From Desulfurococcaceae archaeon (GTDB lineage: Archaea; Thermoproteota; Thermoprotei_A; Sulfolobales; Desulfurococcaceae): a DNA stretch of 64,000 nucleotides. Shown piece by piece: positions 34,882 through 44,070 of this stretch (positions are counted from its first letter, which is position 1; each line of letters starts with the position of its first letter). Under the pieces are notes generated by a model that did not search any database, was not told where the DNA came from, and worked only from the letters and a program-made list of their open reading frames with translations. The position numbers were made by a program, and so were the translations under genes. The DNA is taken from positions 248,001-312,000 of the forward strand of contig JAWBQJ010000001.1 of assembly GCA_038845865.1 (NCBI GenBank), written 5' to 3'.

Positions 34882-35073
34882 ATGGCTATTTACAGGCCAT
34901 CAAAAAGTAAGAAGAAGGCAATTGAAGACGTGTTAAGAGACCTGGATCCCGCTACACGTGAACTCGCAAGAACAGTGCTCGAAAATATCCTCAGGGAGGA
35001 GGCATTAGAGGTCAGCGTGGAGGAGTTACGTAAGTACGTTGAGAGCATCAAGAAGAAGCAATTAACACAGTAA
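34882..35073 (+). CDS. small basic helical protein
   Basis: 63 residues from ATG 34882 (GGAG eight bases upstream; GTG 34873 is a longer option). Lysine-rich start (RPSKSKKKAIEDVL) then helices and a basic tail (SIKKKQLTQ). No motif recognised; size and charge would suit a nucleic acid-binding protein, but that is a guess. Lies between the mutase and AMP phosphorylase genes. Confidence 0.5.
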   Translation: MAIYRPSKSKKKAIEDVLRDLDPATRELARTVLENILREEALEVSVEELRKYVESIKKKQLTQ

Positions 35074-35139
35074 AGTTGCTAAAAAGCACTTTTAAGGGAG
35101 TATTGGTAATAATATAGTTCCCGCACACGAGGGATTTTT

Positions 35140-36666
35140 GTGGGATACAGCGTTCAAAGAACATTTAAGCTTAAAGCGGTAGATGTCGAGTTCACGCAAC
35201 CGCTAGCAATACTACATGAGGATGACGCCGGGGAGCTAGGCATTAAACCCGGTAATATAGTGCTCATTACTGCCGGCGGAACGCACCACTCAGTGGTAGT
35301 GGTGACGACAAGAACGGCTGTTCAGCGCGGAGAGTGCGCGGTAGCGCGTAGCCTACTGAGCGTACTCAGGGTTTCTGAAGGAGAAGTTATTGGCATAAAG
35401 CCCTTAGGCTTACCACAAAGTTTTAACGCGTTAAAGAAGAGAATGAGAGGTGAAAAGCTTACAGAAGGAGAGTTCGTTGCCTTGATCAGGGACGTTGTCG
35501 GTGGTGTTTACGGCGAGGCCGAAATAGCCGCGTTTCTCCTTAGTCAGCTCTATAACCCGTTAAGCAACGGTGAACTAGCATATCTAGTGAAGGCGATGGT
35601 TGAGACGGGGGTTAAAGTAAGGTTCGAAGAAACAGTGTACGATATACATAGCATTGGCGGCGTACCAGGTAACAGCAAAGTAGCGCTCTTAGCTGTACCG
35701 ATAGTTGCTGCTACAGGGCTCTTAATACCGAAGACCAGTAGCCGCGCCATTACTAGCCCGGCGGGAACGGCCGATACCATGGAAGTTCTCGCGCGCGTGG
35801 ACCTGGCAGTTGACGAGATCGTGGAGATAGCTCGTAAAGTTAAAGGCCTAATTGCGTGGGGGGGAAGGCTGGGCCTCGCACCAGCGGATGACATCTTTGT
35901 GAACATTGAGCGGAAACTTGCAATCGATCCCGAGCAGCAAATGGTGGCTAGTATACTCTCAAAGAAGCTTGCCATGGGTGTGGAAAAGCTGGTTATAGAT
36001 GTACCCGTTGGCCGTGGAGCTAAAGTACAAGAGCTAAAAGAGGCGGAATCCCTCGCCTCGCTGTTCATCAAGCAGTCCGGGTTACTTGGCGTCGTGGTGA
36101 AGGTCGCTATCACGTATGGTGGACAGCCTATAGGCATGTCCGTGGGGCCCGCGCTCGAAGCGAGGGAAGCTTTAAGAGCACACATAGATAAACGAGGTAG
36201 TAAGAGCCTTATTGACAAAGCGATTATGCTCGCTGGGCTTGTCTTAGAACTGTCAGGCAAAGCGCAGGTCGGCATCGGCGCGGACGTTGCCAGGGAGGTA
36301 TTTCTCGAGGGCAAGGCATATGAGAAGTTCAAGCAGATAATCGAAGCGCAAGGAGGAAACCCCAATATAAAGCCCGACGAAATACCTGTGGGAAGGTATA
36401 ATTATACCCTCAAGTCGCCAATAGAAGGGGCAGTAACACACATAGACAATGCGGCCGTCACGATCATTGCGAGAGCGTGTGGAGCGCCTTACGACAAAGG
36501 TGCTGGAATAGAGTTTCATGCAAAGATCGGTTACCGGGTTAATAGGGGGGACCCTCTCTTAACGCTTTACAGTAACAGTGAGTCAAGACTCGATGAAGCG
36601 GTCTCGCTTCTAAGGGAGTACCAGCCCATACTTGTTGAAGGGATGCTCGTAAAGACCCTCCCCTAG
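35140..36666 (+). CDS. deoA: AMP phosphorylase
   Basis: 508 residues from GTG 35140. An extra N-terminal domain of about 85 residues, then thymidine phosphorylase fold: DIHSIGGVPGNSKVALLAVP near 170, KTSSRAITSPAGTADTMEVL (phosphate site), GGRLGLAPADD and SDEASLLRQ-like tail domain. Archaeal enzymes of this length use NMPs: AMP + Pi to ribose-1,5-bisphosphate + adenine. That feeds R15P isomerase and form III RuBisCO, neither in this window. Fits the nucleoside genes at 28.5-30.3 kb. Confidence 0.9.
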   Translation: MGYSVQRTFKLKAVDVEFTQPLAILHEDDAGELGIKPGNIVLITAGGTHHSVVVVTTRTAVQRGECAVARSLLSVLRVSEGEVIGIKPLGLPQSFNALKKRMRGEKLTEGEFVALIRDVVGGVYGEAEIAAFLLSQLYNPLSNGELAYLVKAMVETGVKVRFEETVYDIHSIGGVPGNSKVALLAVPIVAATGLLIPKTSSRAITSPAGTADTMEVLARVDLAVDEIVEIARKVKGLIAWGGRLGLAPADDIFVNIERKLAIDPEQQMVASILSKKLAMGVEKLVIDVPVGRGAKVQELKEAESLASLFIKQSGLLGVVVKVAITYGGQPIGMSVGPALEAREALRAHIDKRGSKSLIDKAIMLAGLVLELSGKAQVGIGADVAREVFLEGKAYEKFKQIIEAQGGNPNIKPDEIPVGRYNYTLKSPIEGAVTHIDNAAVTIIARACGAPYDKGAGIEFHAKIGYRVNRGDPLLTLYSNSESRLDEAVSLLREYQPILVEGMLVKTLP

Positions 36667-36809
36667 CGTTTCAAATAAGGCCAAGTACGTCTCCACGTTG
36701 CTAGCCACCAGAGCCAGCGGTAAAACGTGAGCTTCTAAGCAAACCACGGGTAGACAGTACTACTTTTTACCCTGATGCGCAATTTACTCACAAAGTGTGG
36801 TGTCAGGGC

Positions 36810-38189
36810 TTGAACAAGGCTTACGATGTAGTGGTCGTAGGGGCGGGTGTCGCTGGGTTATATGCTTCCCTCCGGTTGGCATCGATGGGGTGGAACGTTG
36901 CACTAGTTGAAAGTAAGCCCACCAACGCTATAGGCAGTAAAGTTTGCGGAGATGCCCTGGGAGTACACCACTTAAACGAGCTAGATTTAACCGTGCCTGA
37001 AGCCGTGATAGATCATAAGTACCGGGGCGTGAAGCTCTATAGTCCAAGTAAGAACTACAGCATCATTGTACCGGGGGAGGGAGTTAGTTTAAATAGGTTA
37101 AAGTTCGGGCAATGGCTTTTAAAGCAAGCACTCGATAATGGAGTGGAGCTTCTCGACCGACACGTTGCCTTCGACGTGGTCTTAAAAGAAAACCGTGTAA
37201 AGGGTATCAAGGTTAAGAAAGTAGATAGTGAGGTATTAGAACTCGAGGCGAAGCTATTCATAGATGCCTCGGGATACAGGCCAGCCATTAGGAGTAAGCT
37301 ACCGAGAGAATGGCCGATCTCGGAAAGGCCCTACGTATCCGATTACAATATCGCTTACCGCGAAATAGTGGAGGTGGAGGGGCGTATCATAGACGAGAAT
37401 ACCGCGAATTACGCGTTAATATACCTCGACGTGGAGGCCGCTCCTGGAGGGTATTGGTGGCTTTTCCCAAAGACACCCACGGGTACGGTAGTTAACGTGG
37501 GGCTTGGAGTTGTCAATAGCGGAGAATACAATCCCAAGATACAATATAGTAAGCACGTAAAGCCCTTACTTAAAGGACGGACACTTCACGCCGGCGGAGG
37601 CGTGGTCCCTACCAGGAGGCCTTTATCCACGCTCATTTGGAGAAACGTCGCGGTTGTGGGGGATGCGGCATATGCCGTTAATCCCGTCCATGGCGGTGGT
37701 ATAGGTTCTTCTATGCTATCGGCGCACATCGTGTCCAAGTACGCGAGTTCAGCCCTCGAGGTCGGTGAAATCGGCGAAGACACGATGTGGCAGGCGAATG
37801 TAGACTACATGTACGCGTACGGGGCTAAACAGGCTAGTTTAGATGTGCTTAGAATGTATATGCAGAAGTTAAGTAATAATGACTACGAGTGGATCATGGA
37901 GAACAAGATAGTTGATGGGAGCTCAGTATATGACTTAGGCGTTAAGGGAGACCTGGTGGAGAGAGTAGCGCACTCCATCTCAGTGCTCATAAAACTGCTT
38001 GGAAGGCCCAGCCTGCTAAATCAATTGAGGCTTGTAAAGAGCTATATGGGTAAGGCACGCGAACTCTATAGTACACTGTATCCCAGAAATCCAAAAGACT
38101 TGAGGCGATGGATACCGCTGGTAGAGGGGCTATTCGAGGAGTACGTAAACGTAATTGGGTATAATAGGGGTAGCCTCGTAAAATGGTAA
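36810..38189 (+). CDS. geranylgeranyl reductase family FAD enzyme
   Basis: 459 residues. FAD-binding YDVVVVGAGVAGLYASLRLA at the N-terminus, AIGSKVCGDALG near 48 (family motif with Cys), and NVAVVGDAAYAVNPVHGGGIG near 292. Saturates isoprenoid chains of archaeal lipids. Start TTG 36810 follows GGTGTCAGG; the longer GTG 36795 adds five residues that do not belong to the fold. The 3' end overlaps the DUF429 gene by seven bases. Confidence 0.9.
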   Translation: MNKAYDVVVVGAGVAGLYASLRLASMGWNVALVESKPTNAIGSKVCGDALGVHHLNELDLTVPEAVIDHKYRGVKLYSPSKNYSIIVPGEGVSLNRLKFGQWLLKQALDNGVELLDRHVAFDVVLKENRVKGIKVKKVDSEVLELEAKLFIDASGYRPAIRSKLPREWPISERPYVSDYNIAYREIVEVEGRIIDENTANYALIYLDVEAAPGGYWWLFPKTPTGTVVNVGLGVVNSGEYNPKIQYSKHVKPLLKGRTLHAGGGVVPTRRPLSTLIWRNVAVVGDAAYAVNPVHGGGIGSSMLSAHIVSKYASSALEVGEIGEDTMWQANVDYMYAYGAKQASLDVLRMYMQKLSNNDYEWIMENKIVDGSSVYDLGVKGDLVERVAHSISVLIKLLGRPSLLNQLRLVKSYMGKARELYSTLYPRNPKDLRRWIPLVEGLFEEYVNVIGYNRGSLVKW

Positions 38190-38746
38190 CTTTCTGCTCC
38201 GGAGTAGACCTTGCAGCTAAGGAGAGCAAACCTAGCGGTGTCTCGGTAATATCTGTAAACGAAGACGGGCGCATGGAGCTTGTATTCGTAGGTAGGGTGA
38301 GGAGAGATGAAGAAATAATAAAGCTACTAGTAGATTACCAGGTAAAGGCCGTCGCCCTGGATTCCCCCTTATCCCTGCCCACAAGTGGCTTTTACAGAGA
38401 ACTAGATCTCGAGCTCAAGAAAAGGGGTTTCAATGTTTTGCCACCGGCTTGGGAGGCTATGAAGAAACTAACGTTGAGGGCAGTGAAGCTCGCAACTCTT
38501 CTCCGGGCTCTTAGAGTAGAGGTCCTTGAAACGCACCCTTCTAGTTGTGTGAAATCTAGTCAATGCCGTTCTTTCGATTCCCTTATGAAGGCGCTGGGCT
38601 TAACGGTGCCTGGAACACTAGGCAAGGATGAAAGGGACTCAGTCATTGCGGCAGTCGCGTGCGTTTTTTACCAGCTTGGAAAGGGCTTTTTAATAAGCGC
38701 AAGCGAAGGCTTCATAGTTTTATTGCCGAGGATCTGCCGCGAGTAG
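38183..38746 (+). CDS. DUF429 RNase H-like protein
   Basis: 187 residues. FCSGVDLAAKESKPSGVSVI, ALDSPLSLP and KDERDSVIAAVACVF give the spaced Asp residues of an RNase H-like fold as in DUF429 proteins. No proven reaction; nuclease or scaffold roles are possible. Translationally coupled to the geranylgeranyl reductase and overlapping 27 bases with the convergent DHH gene at its 3' end. Confidence 0.7.
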   Translation: MVTFCSGVDLAAKESKPSGVSVISVNEDGRMELVFVGRVRRDEEIIKLLVDYQVKAVALDSPLSLPTSGFYRELDLELKKRGFNVLPPAWEAMKKLTLRAVKLATLLRALRVEVLETHPSSCVKSSQCRSFDSLMKALGLTVPGTLGKDERDSVIAAVACVFYQLGKGFLISASEGFIVLLPRICRE

Positions 38747-39700
38747 GTTCTGCCTTAGCACTCTACTCACTAATTCGCTAATGTAATTTAGTAGGATCTT
38801 TTCGTGAATTCTCGAGAAGAATTTAACCCACCACGGTATCGAAATCTTCGCGCCGGAAGCATATACGTGCCCACCTCCGCCCAGTCTCAGCGCGATTTCA
38901 CGTACATTAACTCCCCTGCTTCTAAAGCTCAGCTTTCCGTCACCAGATGCCAGTATAGCCATGTCTGCCGAACGCCTACCTAACAGGTAGGCTGCAAGGA
39001 AGCTGTTTTCGACCTTTTCGCTGCTACTAGCAACCACTATTTTCAATCCGTTTATGCTTTTCTCAACCAAGTTTAGCGTACTCGAAAACACTTCAAGCTC
39101 TCTTTCAACGTGCTCCACTACCTTTTCTTCAAATTCGGGAGCCCAGTACCTACCAGACACGAATAAGTTCAATACCCGCCGCCTCCAAGAATCCTTATCC
39201 CGCCGCCTTACAAGCCTTATGTAGTAAGGCCCTAGCCAATGGTCAAACCTCCACAAGTCGCCTGCGCAAATGCCATCCACCAGTTCCCTGACATAGTCCT
39301 CATCTACACTACTGCGCATCGGTTTAGTGTAATTGGCGACGACACCTACTGTGCAGGTCGATTCATCAATGTACAGCTTAACGCCAATGCTTTCTAGGTC
39401 GTGGATCCATGTATTTGCCCACAAGTGGTGGTCGTACCAGGAAACATCTATGTTATGTTTTCTAAGAAGGGAAAGATACTCTAAGACGTCCCTGTATACT
39501 GAAGGATTTATCCCGAGGTCGAGAATTACTACTTTCTCGTAGTAAGCGGATGCTACTTTGTCTAGTGCCCTGTGCAGTAGGAACGGCTCGGTGAAAAATA
39601 CCCTGTACTCAGAGATACCCGTCAAGTACAGGTAAAGAGCGGCTGCGCCGATGCCATCTACATCCGTGTGCGCTACAATTGCTTGTACCATCCCGACCAC
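38720..39700 (-). CDS. DHH-family phosphoesterase
   Basis: 326 residues. AHTDVDGIGAAALY (first metal motif), LDLGINP, WYDHHLWAN (DHH) and the DHHA1-type GGGGHVYASGA near 287. Such proteins act as nanoRNases, c-di-AMP phosphodiesterases, or the RecJ-like GAN nuclease of the archaeal replisome. All metal ligands are intact, so an active enzyme is likely; I cannot choose between roles. Start at ATG 39700 or 39691. Confidence 0.8.
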   Translation of the reverse strand: MVGMVQAIVAHTDVDGIGAAALYLYLTGISEYRVFFTEPFLLHRALDKVASAYYEKVVILDLGINPSVYRDVLEYLSLLRKHNIDVSWYDHHLWANTWIHDLESIGVKLYIDESTCTVGVVANYTKPMRSSVDEDYVRELVDGICAGDLWRFDHWLGPYYIRLVRRRDKDSWRRRVLNLFVSGRYWAPEFEEKVVEHVERELEVFSSTLNLVEKSINGLKIVVASSSEKVENSFLAAYLLGRRSADMAILASGDGKLSFRSRGVNVREIALRLGGGGHVYASGAKISIPWWVKFFSRIHEKILLNYISELVSRVLRQNLLAADPRQ

Positions 39701-39766
39701 TTAAATGTCTTTCAATGAGCTATTAGCATCTAAGCCTAAAAATGTCGACGATGGCGTGAAATACTG

Positions 39767-39776
39767 CTTTATAAAC
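39767..39776 (+). promoter_or_regulatory. TATA box for the small wHTH gene
   Basis: CTTTATAAAC, about 33-42 bases before the GTG at 39809, giving a leader of roughly 10-15 bases. Confidence 0.5.
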
Positions 39777-39808
39777 CCCTTGTCCCTGATCTAACACAGG
39801 GGATCTCC

Positions 39809-39997
39809 GTGAGCGAGGTTAAAACCGTTAAAGAAAAGCTATTGGAGTTCTTAAAGCAGCAAAGTAAGCCGTTAATGCCTAAAGAGATAGCCAAGCTAAC
39901 CGGCCTAAACTACAACACGGTAAGAGCGAGACTTCACGATCTTAGAAAAGAGGGCTTAGTTGAGAGAGTAAAGGAGGGCTGGCTCGCGAAGAAATGA
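39809..39997 (+). CDS. small winged-helix DNA-binding protein
   Basis: 62 residues from GTG. VKEKLLEFLKQQSKPLMPKE (helix 1), IAKLTGLNYNTVRARLHDLR (helices 2-3), GLVERVKEGWLAK (wing). A minimal MarR/ArsR-like domain without effector region. Stand-alone with its own TATA box. Typical of small crenarchaeal regulators; targets unknown. Confidence 0.75.
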   Translation: MSEVKTVKEKLLEFLKQQSKPLMPKEIAKLTGLNYNTVRARLHDLRKEGLVERVKEGWLAKK

Positions 39998-40123
39998 GTT
40001 CTATGTTTAAATTAATAGATCTAGACTCCTTTTTCGTTATTTAAATGTCCTCACCGTAATTACCCCCTAACACAGTCCCATATTTCGAGGGATTCTCGGA
40101 ATATAACCGTTTAGAAGGGCACG

Positions 40124-41668
40124 GTGATAATCGTGGAGAGTTACGGTGTGACACTTACTTGGAAAATGATCAGCGATCCGCTTTACGGGTACGTATACTT
40201 TAACACGGAGATCGAAGAGTCAATAATAAATAGCATGCTACTACAGCGGTTGAGGTACATCATGCAATTACAGACAGCGCACTTTGTGTATCCGGGTGCT
40301 GTTCACACCAGGTTTCAACATAGTATTGGCACGATGCATATAGCTGGGTTAATGGCGGAAGATATGGTTTCGAAAATAATGTCGCTATACGGGCAGGAAG
40401 CTCTAGAAGGATACTCGCCCTTAACACTAGTAGAGGCATCCAGGCTTGCCGGTTTATTGCACGACGTAGGTCACGCTGCCTTTAGCCACGCTTTTGAGCA
40501 CGAGATTCTATGGAAAAAGAACCTGCCGAGAGAGGTTTCAAACCACGAGAGGATAGGGTTATATCTGGTTAGGCAGCTTCTCGAGGAGGAACTCGACAAG
40601 GCGGAGAAACTACTACCTGGGCTGAAAAACGCGCTCTTCTCTCTGCTCGGAGTCGACGAGCCAAAGGGCGTTCTCAGACCCTTCAAGTGGATCGTGAAGG
40701 AAGGTTACTACCCTGCCGACGTCTTGGACTTCTTGAGAAGAGACAGCTATTATGCTGGGACCGTGGAATACGGATCAATACTGTATGAGCGTTTATACAA
40801 AAACACCTACCCGCTAATGAATGGAAGCACGGTAGCGCTTGTGCTCGACAGAACGGCTCTCGGCGAGTTCAAGCGGTACATGTACGCCAAGGCTAACATG
40901 TACGAACACGTGTATTACCACAGCGTGTGCAGGTCTTTCGACAAAATACTTTACGAGCTCCTCAACATATTAGAAGATGAAATGAACTTCACTAAAAGGG
41001 TGCTCTCGATAATAGGTAACAACCCGGAGGACTACTTAGAGCTAACGGATGCTCTCCTTTACACGATAATGATGCAGAAAGCTCTACGCGATGATACGAG
41101 AGTAGGATACCTGTGCCGTAAGATGCTCATAGAGAGGAAGCCCGAGTGGAAGCGCGTGGGTAGGGAGGTCTCAGTATCGGCGAGCAAAGGGCCTGAGAGC
41201 CTGGAAAAAGCGCTCATGCTGATCCTAGACTCCGAGTACAGGGACAAGGTAGTGAAAGTTATAGAAGAGCACCTGGAAGATCGTTTAAGGTCCAGGAGCA
41301 TAGAGGGAAGTGAAATATGGGTTGATGTACTAGATATAACGCCCTTACCAAAAACCCTCATTTACCCCGGGGGCGAAGTACCCAGGAAGATGTTAACGCT
41401 CTACGTCGGCAAGAAGATAGGTAAGAACGTCGTTGTATCGGAAGACATAGGTGTTCTATTAGAAGAATTACCTTTGGAAGTGGTATTTAGAGTGTATACG
41501 CTGAGGAGTAGATATAGCGCGGAGCTGGAGCCCTTGGTGACATCGCTGCTAATGGAGGCCGTGAGCAGCTCCCTAGGCATAGACATAAACGCTACCAAGA
41601 GGGTCTTTGAAAACATATATATGAGCTACGTAAATAGAGACTACTCGAAGTATAGGTTAACTTTATAG
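40124..41668 (+). CDS. HD-domain phosphohydrolase (SAMHD1/dGTPase-like)
   Basis: 514 residues. Motif set of the HD superfamily: HTRFQHSIGTMHIAG (H66), LAGLLHDVGHAAFSH (H113, D114), then DFLRRDSYYAG near 200 (late Asp). The SDPLYGYVYF opening is typical of the SAMHD1-like branch, which removes triphosphate from dNTPs. A large C-terminal region of about 250 residues follows. A GTG at 40133 with GGTGAT upstream is an alternative start. It heads a row of three short unknown genes. Confidence 0.82.
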   Translation: MIIVESYGVTLTWKMISDPLYGYVYFNTEIEESIINSMLLQRLRYIMQLQTAHFVYPGAVHTRFQHSIGTMHIAGLMAEDMVSKIMSLYGQEALEGYSPLTLVEASRLAGLLHDVGHAAFSHAFEHEILWKKNLPREVSNHERIGLYLVRQLLEEELDKAEKLLPGLKNALFSLLGVDEPKGVLRPFKWIVKEGYYPADVLDFLRRDSYYAGTVEYGSILYERLYKNTYPLMNGSTVALVLDRTALGEFKRYMYAKANMYEHVYYHSVCRSFDKILYELLNILEDEMNFTKRVLSIIGNNPEDYLELTDALLYTIMMQKALRDDTRVGYLCRKMLIERKPEWKRVGREVSVSASKGPESLEKALMLILDSEYRDKVVKVIEEHLEDRLRSRSIEGSEIWVDVLDITPLPKTLIYPGGEVPRKMLTLYVGKKIGKNVVVSEDIGVLLEELPLEVVFRVYTLRSRYSAELEPLVTSLLMEAVSSSLGIDINATKRVFENIYMSYVNRDYSKYRLTL

Positions 41669-41684
41669 ATAGGGAGGTTGCTTC

Positions 41685-41930
41685 TTGCCCAAGGTAATAG
41701 TATACGTTAAGCCCAAATTCGAAGAGTACGAGGTAAAGGTCTATACCTACGATGCCGACGGCAAGCTCGTTGATGAAAGGGTTTTTTCGAGCGTGAAGCA
41801 GGTAGTTATAAGAAGCCCCGAAACGAGACTAAGTAAGCAGCTCTTCCACGAATACGTAGCCCTCATAGTAGATGCAGAAAAGCCTAGAATAGAGGTCAGG
41901 AAAGAAGGGGTCCTTTACATACACGGATAG
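41685..41930 (+). CDS. hypothetical small protein (HD operon, gene 2)
   Basis: 81 residues from TTG 41685, preceded by GGGAGG. Alternating strands (KVIVYVKPKFEEYEVKVYTY, ALIVDAEKPRIEVRKEGVLY), probably a small beta-sheet protein. Begins 16 bases after the HD stop. Not recognised. Confidence 0.55.
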   Translation: MPKVIVYVKPKFEEYEVKVYTYDADGKLVDERVFSSVKQVVIRSPETRLSKQLFHEYVALIVDAEKPRIEVRKEGVLYIHG

Positions 41931-41948
41931 GCATGTGGGTGCATTCCA

Positions 41949-42371
41949 TTGCTCCACGAAGTCGGGGGCTTTAGAGTAGAGCGCTCGGTTAGTAGGAGTG
42001 GGAAGCACTTGCTATATAGTACGGTGTTCGTCTACAAGAAGAATGTGGGGCTAGTACCTTACACGAAGTGTGTTATCTCCGAGCAGAAGGCTGAGCCGTT
42101 ATACGCGAAAGGCGATGCGAAGGTTGTTAATTTAAAGACGGAACATGGAGATCTAGTAGTGCACGTCGTCCTCGTCAAGAACCCCATGAATAGAGTTAAA
42201 GGCTACATATCGGTGTACAACTACCGCGGGGAGCTACTATACCGTGCAAAGTACTTAAATGGCTTTATCGTGAAGAGTAAAGGTAACTCCATATATGCGT
42301 GGGTTGTTAGGCTTTTTCTAGAGGTGGCAAAAATACCTGTTACAGGTACTAAATTGGGTGATGAGAAATAA
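41949..42371 (+). CDS. hypothetical protein (HD operon, gene 3)
   Basis: 140 residues from TTG 41949. Strand-rich (GKHLLYSTVFVYKKN, DLVVHVVLVKNPMNR, RGELLYRAKYLNGF) with a helical end. No signal or membrane segments. Begins 18 bases after gene 2. Not recognised. Confidence 0.55.
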   Translation: MLHEVGGFRVERSVSRSGKHLLYSTVFVYKKNVGLVPYTKCVISEQKAEPLYAKGDAKVVNLKTEHGDLVVHVVLVKNPMNRVKGYISVYNYRGELLYRAKYLNGFIVKSKGNSIYAWVVRLFLEVAKIPVTGTKLGDEK

Positions 42372-42385
42372 GCGAATACACGCTC

Positions 42386-42751
42386 TTGGCCGAGAACATG
42401 ATTAAGGCGTTTAAGAGGTTCGGGTGCTTCGTGTTCGAGGCCAAGGAACTGGAAAGAGTTAAAGACCTGGTCGTGAAGGCCGAGATCAGCAAGCACGTTG
42501 AAGTTAGACTCGTCGACGAAAGGTATCCTTACATATATGCCGTAGTGGTGTCAAGGAAAAATATCGACAAAGAGTGCTTATCGAGAATAGAATCGATGCT
42601 TTCGCGCGGCGAGCTACCTCACAATGAGTACAAACGATATAAGAGAGAGCTACTCGAACAGTGTATTCTCAGTATGGAGAAAGAGCGGGTTAAAGAGGTC
42701 ATATCCGTTCTCGAGAAATACGTTGCAAAGATATCGGGGGGTGTAACATAG
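42386..42751 (+). CDS. hypothetical protein (HD operon, gene 4)
   Basis: 121 residues from TTG 42386. Alpha/beta start (MIKAFKRFGCFVFEAKELE, RYPYIYAVVVSRKN) and a long charged C-terminal helix. Begins 14 bases after gene 3. Not recognised. The even spacing of genes 1-4 and common strand argue for one transcript. Confidence 0.55.
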   Translation: MAENMIKAFKRFGCFVFEAKELERVKDLVVKAEISKHVEVRLVDERYPYIYAVVVSRKNIDKECLSRIESMLSRGELPHNEYKRYKRELLEQCILSMEKERVKEVISVLEKYVAKISGGVT

Positions 42752-42825
42752 AGTGCTCGCGTGTGACTATAACCTATCTCATCCAGAATCCTCGAGAAGA
42801 TAGTTACGGCTAGGGGTGTCGGAAA

Positions 42826-43377
42826 GTGCCGGGTATGGAGAGGTGTTTAGTTATTGCCAGGTTCCAGCCATTCCATTATGGACACCTTTACGCAATCGAA
42901 CACTGTTTGTCAATGTTCAACGAAGTAGTCATTATCGTTGGCATGGCTAGTCAAAGCCATACGCCTGAAAACCCGTTTACAGCCGGCGAGCGCATAGAAA
43001 TGATTAGAAGGGCCCTTAAATGGAGATCTCACGACCTTTCAAGGATAGTAACCGTTACGTTACCCACGCTAGAAGTCAGTAAAGTAGCTATACATTACAT
43101 AAAGCTCTACAGCCCGGAGTTCAGCGCTGTGGTGACCCTAAACCCCATTGTTAGGACAATATTTACGGAGGAAGGCTATAAGGTCTTAGAGCCCCCTCCC
43201 CACAACAGGGAACTCTATAGGGGGTCTGTAATAAGGCGGCTGATGGCTCGTGGGGATAATAAGTGGAGAGAGATGGTGCCACCACCGGTAGCGAGCTACA
43301 TTGACGAGATAAATGGAGTCGAAAGGGTTAAGATGCTGTACCGCGAGAGGCTACCAGGCTACTATGCAACAACATAA
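42826..43377 (+). CDS. nadM: nicotinamide-nucleotide adenylyltransferase
   Basis: 183 residues. ARFQPFHYGHLYAIEHCL (HxGH adenylyl site), SQSHTPENPFTAGERIEMI, and RGSVIRRLM near 145 (in place of ISSTxIR). Makes NAD from NMN and ATP. GTG 42826 with GGGGTG upstream; ATG 42835 is an alternative. A separate step from PncB at 25603 in NAD salvage. Confidence 0.92.
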   Translation: MPGMERCLVIARFQPFHYGHLYAIEHCLSMFNEVVIIVGMASQSHTPENPFTAGERIEMIRRALKWRSHDLSRIVTVTLPTLEVSKVAIHYIKLYSPEFSAVVTLNPIVRTIFTEEGYKVLEPPPHNRELYRGSVIRRLMARGDNKWREMVPPPVASYIDEINGVERVKMLYRERLPGYYATT

Positions 43378-43389
43378 CCTGGTGTTTTA

Positions 43390-44070
43390 ATGCAGTTTAC
43401 CGATAATTTACCAGTCTTTGTTTGTGATATGTGCGGTTCCTGTTGCAGAATGTCACCTATTTCTGTACTACCGCACGAGGTGATAGTTTTAGAAGAGCTT
43501 GCAGAAAACCTAGGAGTAGAAGTACGCTTCGTACACGGATATGTGGTTTACGAAGCCGTTAATGACGTTAACCTCGCATTCAGCTACGTAATGCAACTAA
43601 TTAGCGACAAATGCCCGTTCCTTAGGGAGAACAAGTGTAGCATACACTACATTTACAAACCATATATATGTAGAAGTTTCCCTTACATTCCTAGGCACGT
43701 CAAGTACAGTATCGACGACGTCAATAGATACATAATGGCGTCAGCCGACTACGGTTTGAGCTTGGCGTGCCATGTAGTTAAAAAGGATCGCGAAGTACTT
43801 GAAAAACATGCATACTCACCTAATATACTAACGCACTACTTGAAAGGGGAGCGCGCGGCAGCTATAGAGGCCGAGAACGCGAGAGCGATACTGCTACTAG
43901 CACTCTCCAAGCTCTGGAGGGACGGATTAGTAGACATAAAGACTAGTAAACCCGGAGCCCTAGCGATTAACCTGTACGAGTTCCTGAGAAGATTTTACCC
44001 GGACTTACCCAGTGTTCTAGGAATGGATAAAGTTGCAGTGAGGATGAGAAAGTGGTTCAAAGCCTATTAA
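43390..44070 (+). CDS. YkgJ-family cysteine-cluster protein
   Basis: 226 residues. CDMCGSCCRMSPI at the N-terminus and CPFLRENKCSIHYIYKPYICRSFPY near 77-100 give the family's metal-binding Cys pattern; a C-terminal helical region is extra. ATG follows GGTG by five bases. It overlaps the biotin ligase gene by 19 bases, so translation is likely coupled. The link between the two proteins is unknown. Confidence 0.75.
   Translation: MQFTDNLPVFVCDMCGSCCRMSPISVLPHEVIVLEELAENLGVEVRFVHGYVVYEAVNDVNLAFSYVMQLISDKCPFLRENKCSIHYIYKPYICRSFPYIPRHVKYSIDDVNRYIMASADYGLSLACHVVKKDREVLEKHAYSPNILTHYLKGERAAAIEAENARAILLLALSKLWRDGLVDIKTSKPGALAINLYEFLRRFYPDLPSVLGMDKVAVRMRKWFKAY

Noticed and set aside
35550-36365. 271-codon minus-strand frame inside AMP phosphorylase
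   Set aside because: Shadow of a strongly supported gene; low-complexity Ser/Thr composition.
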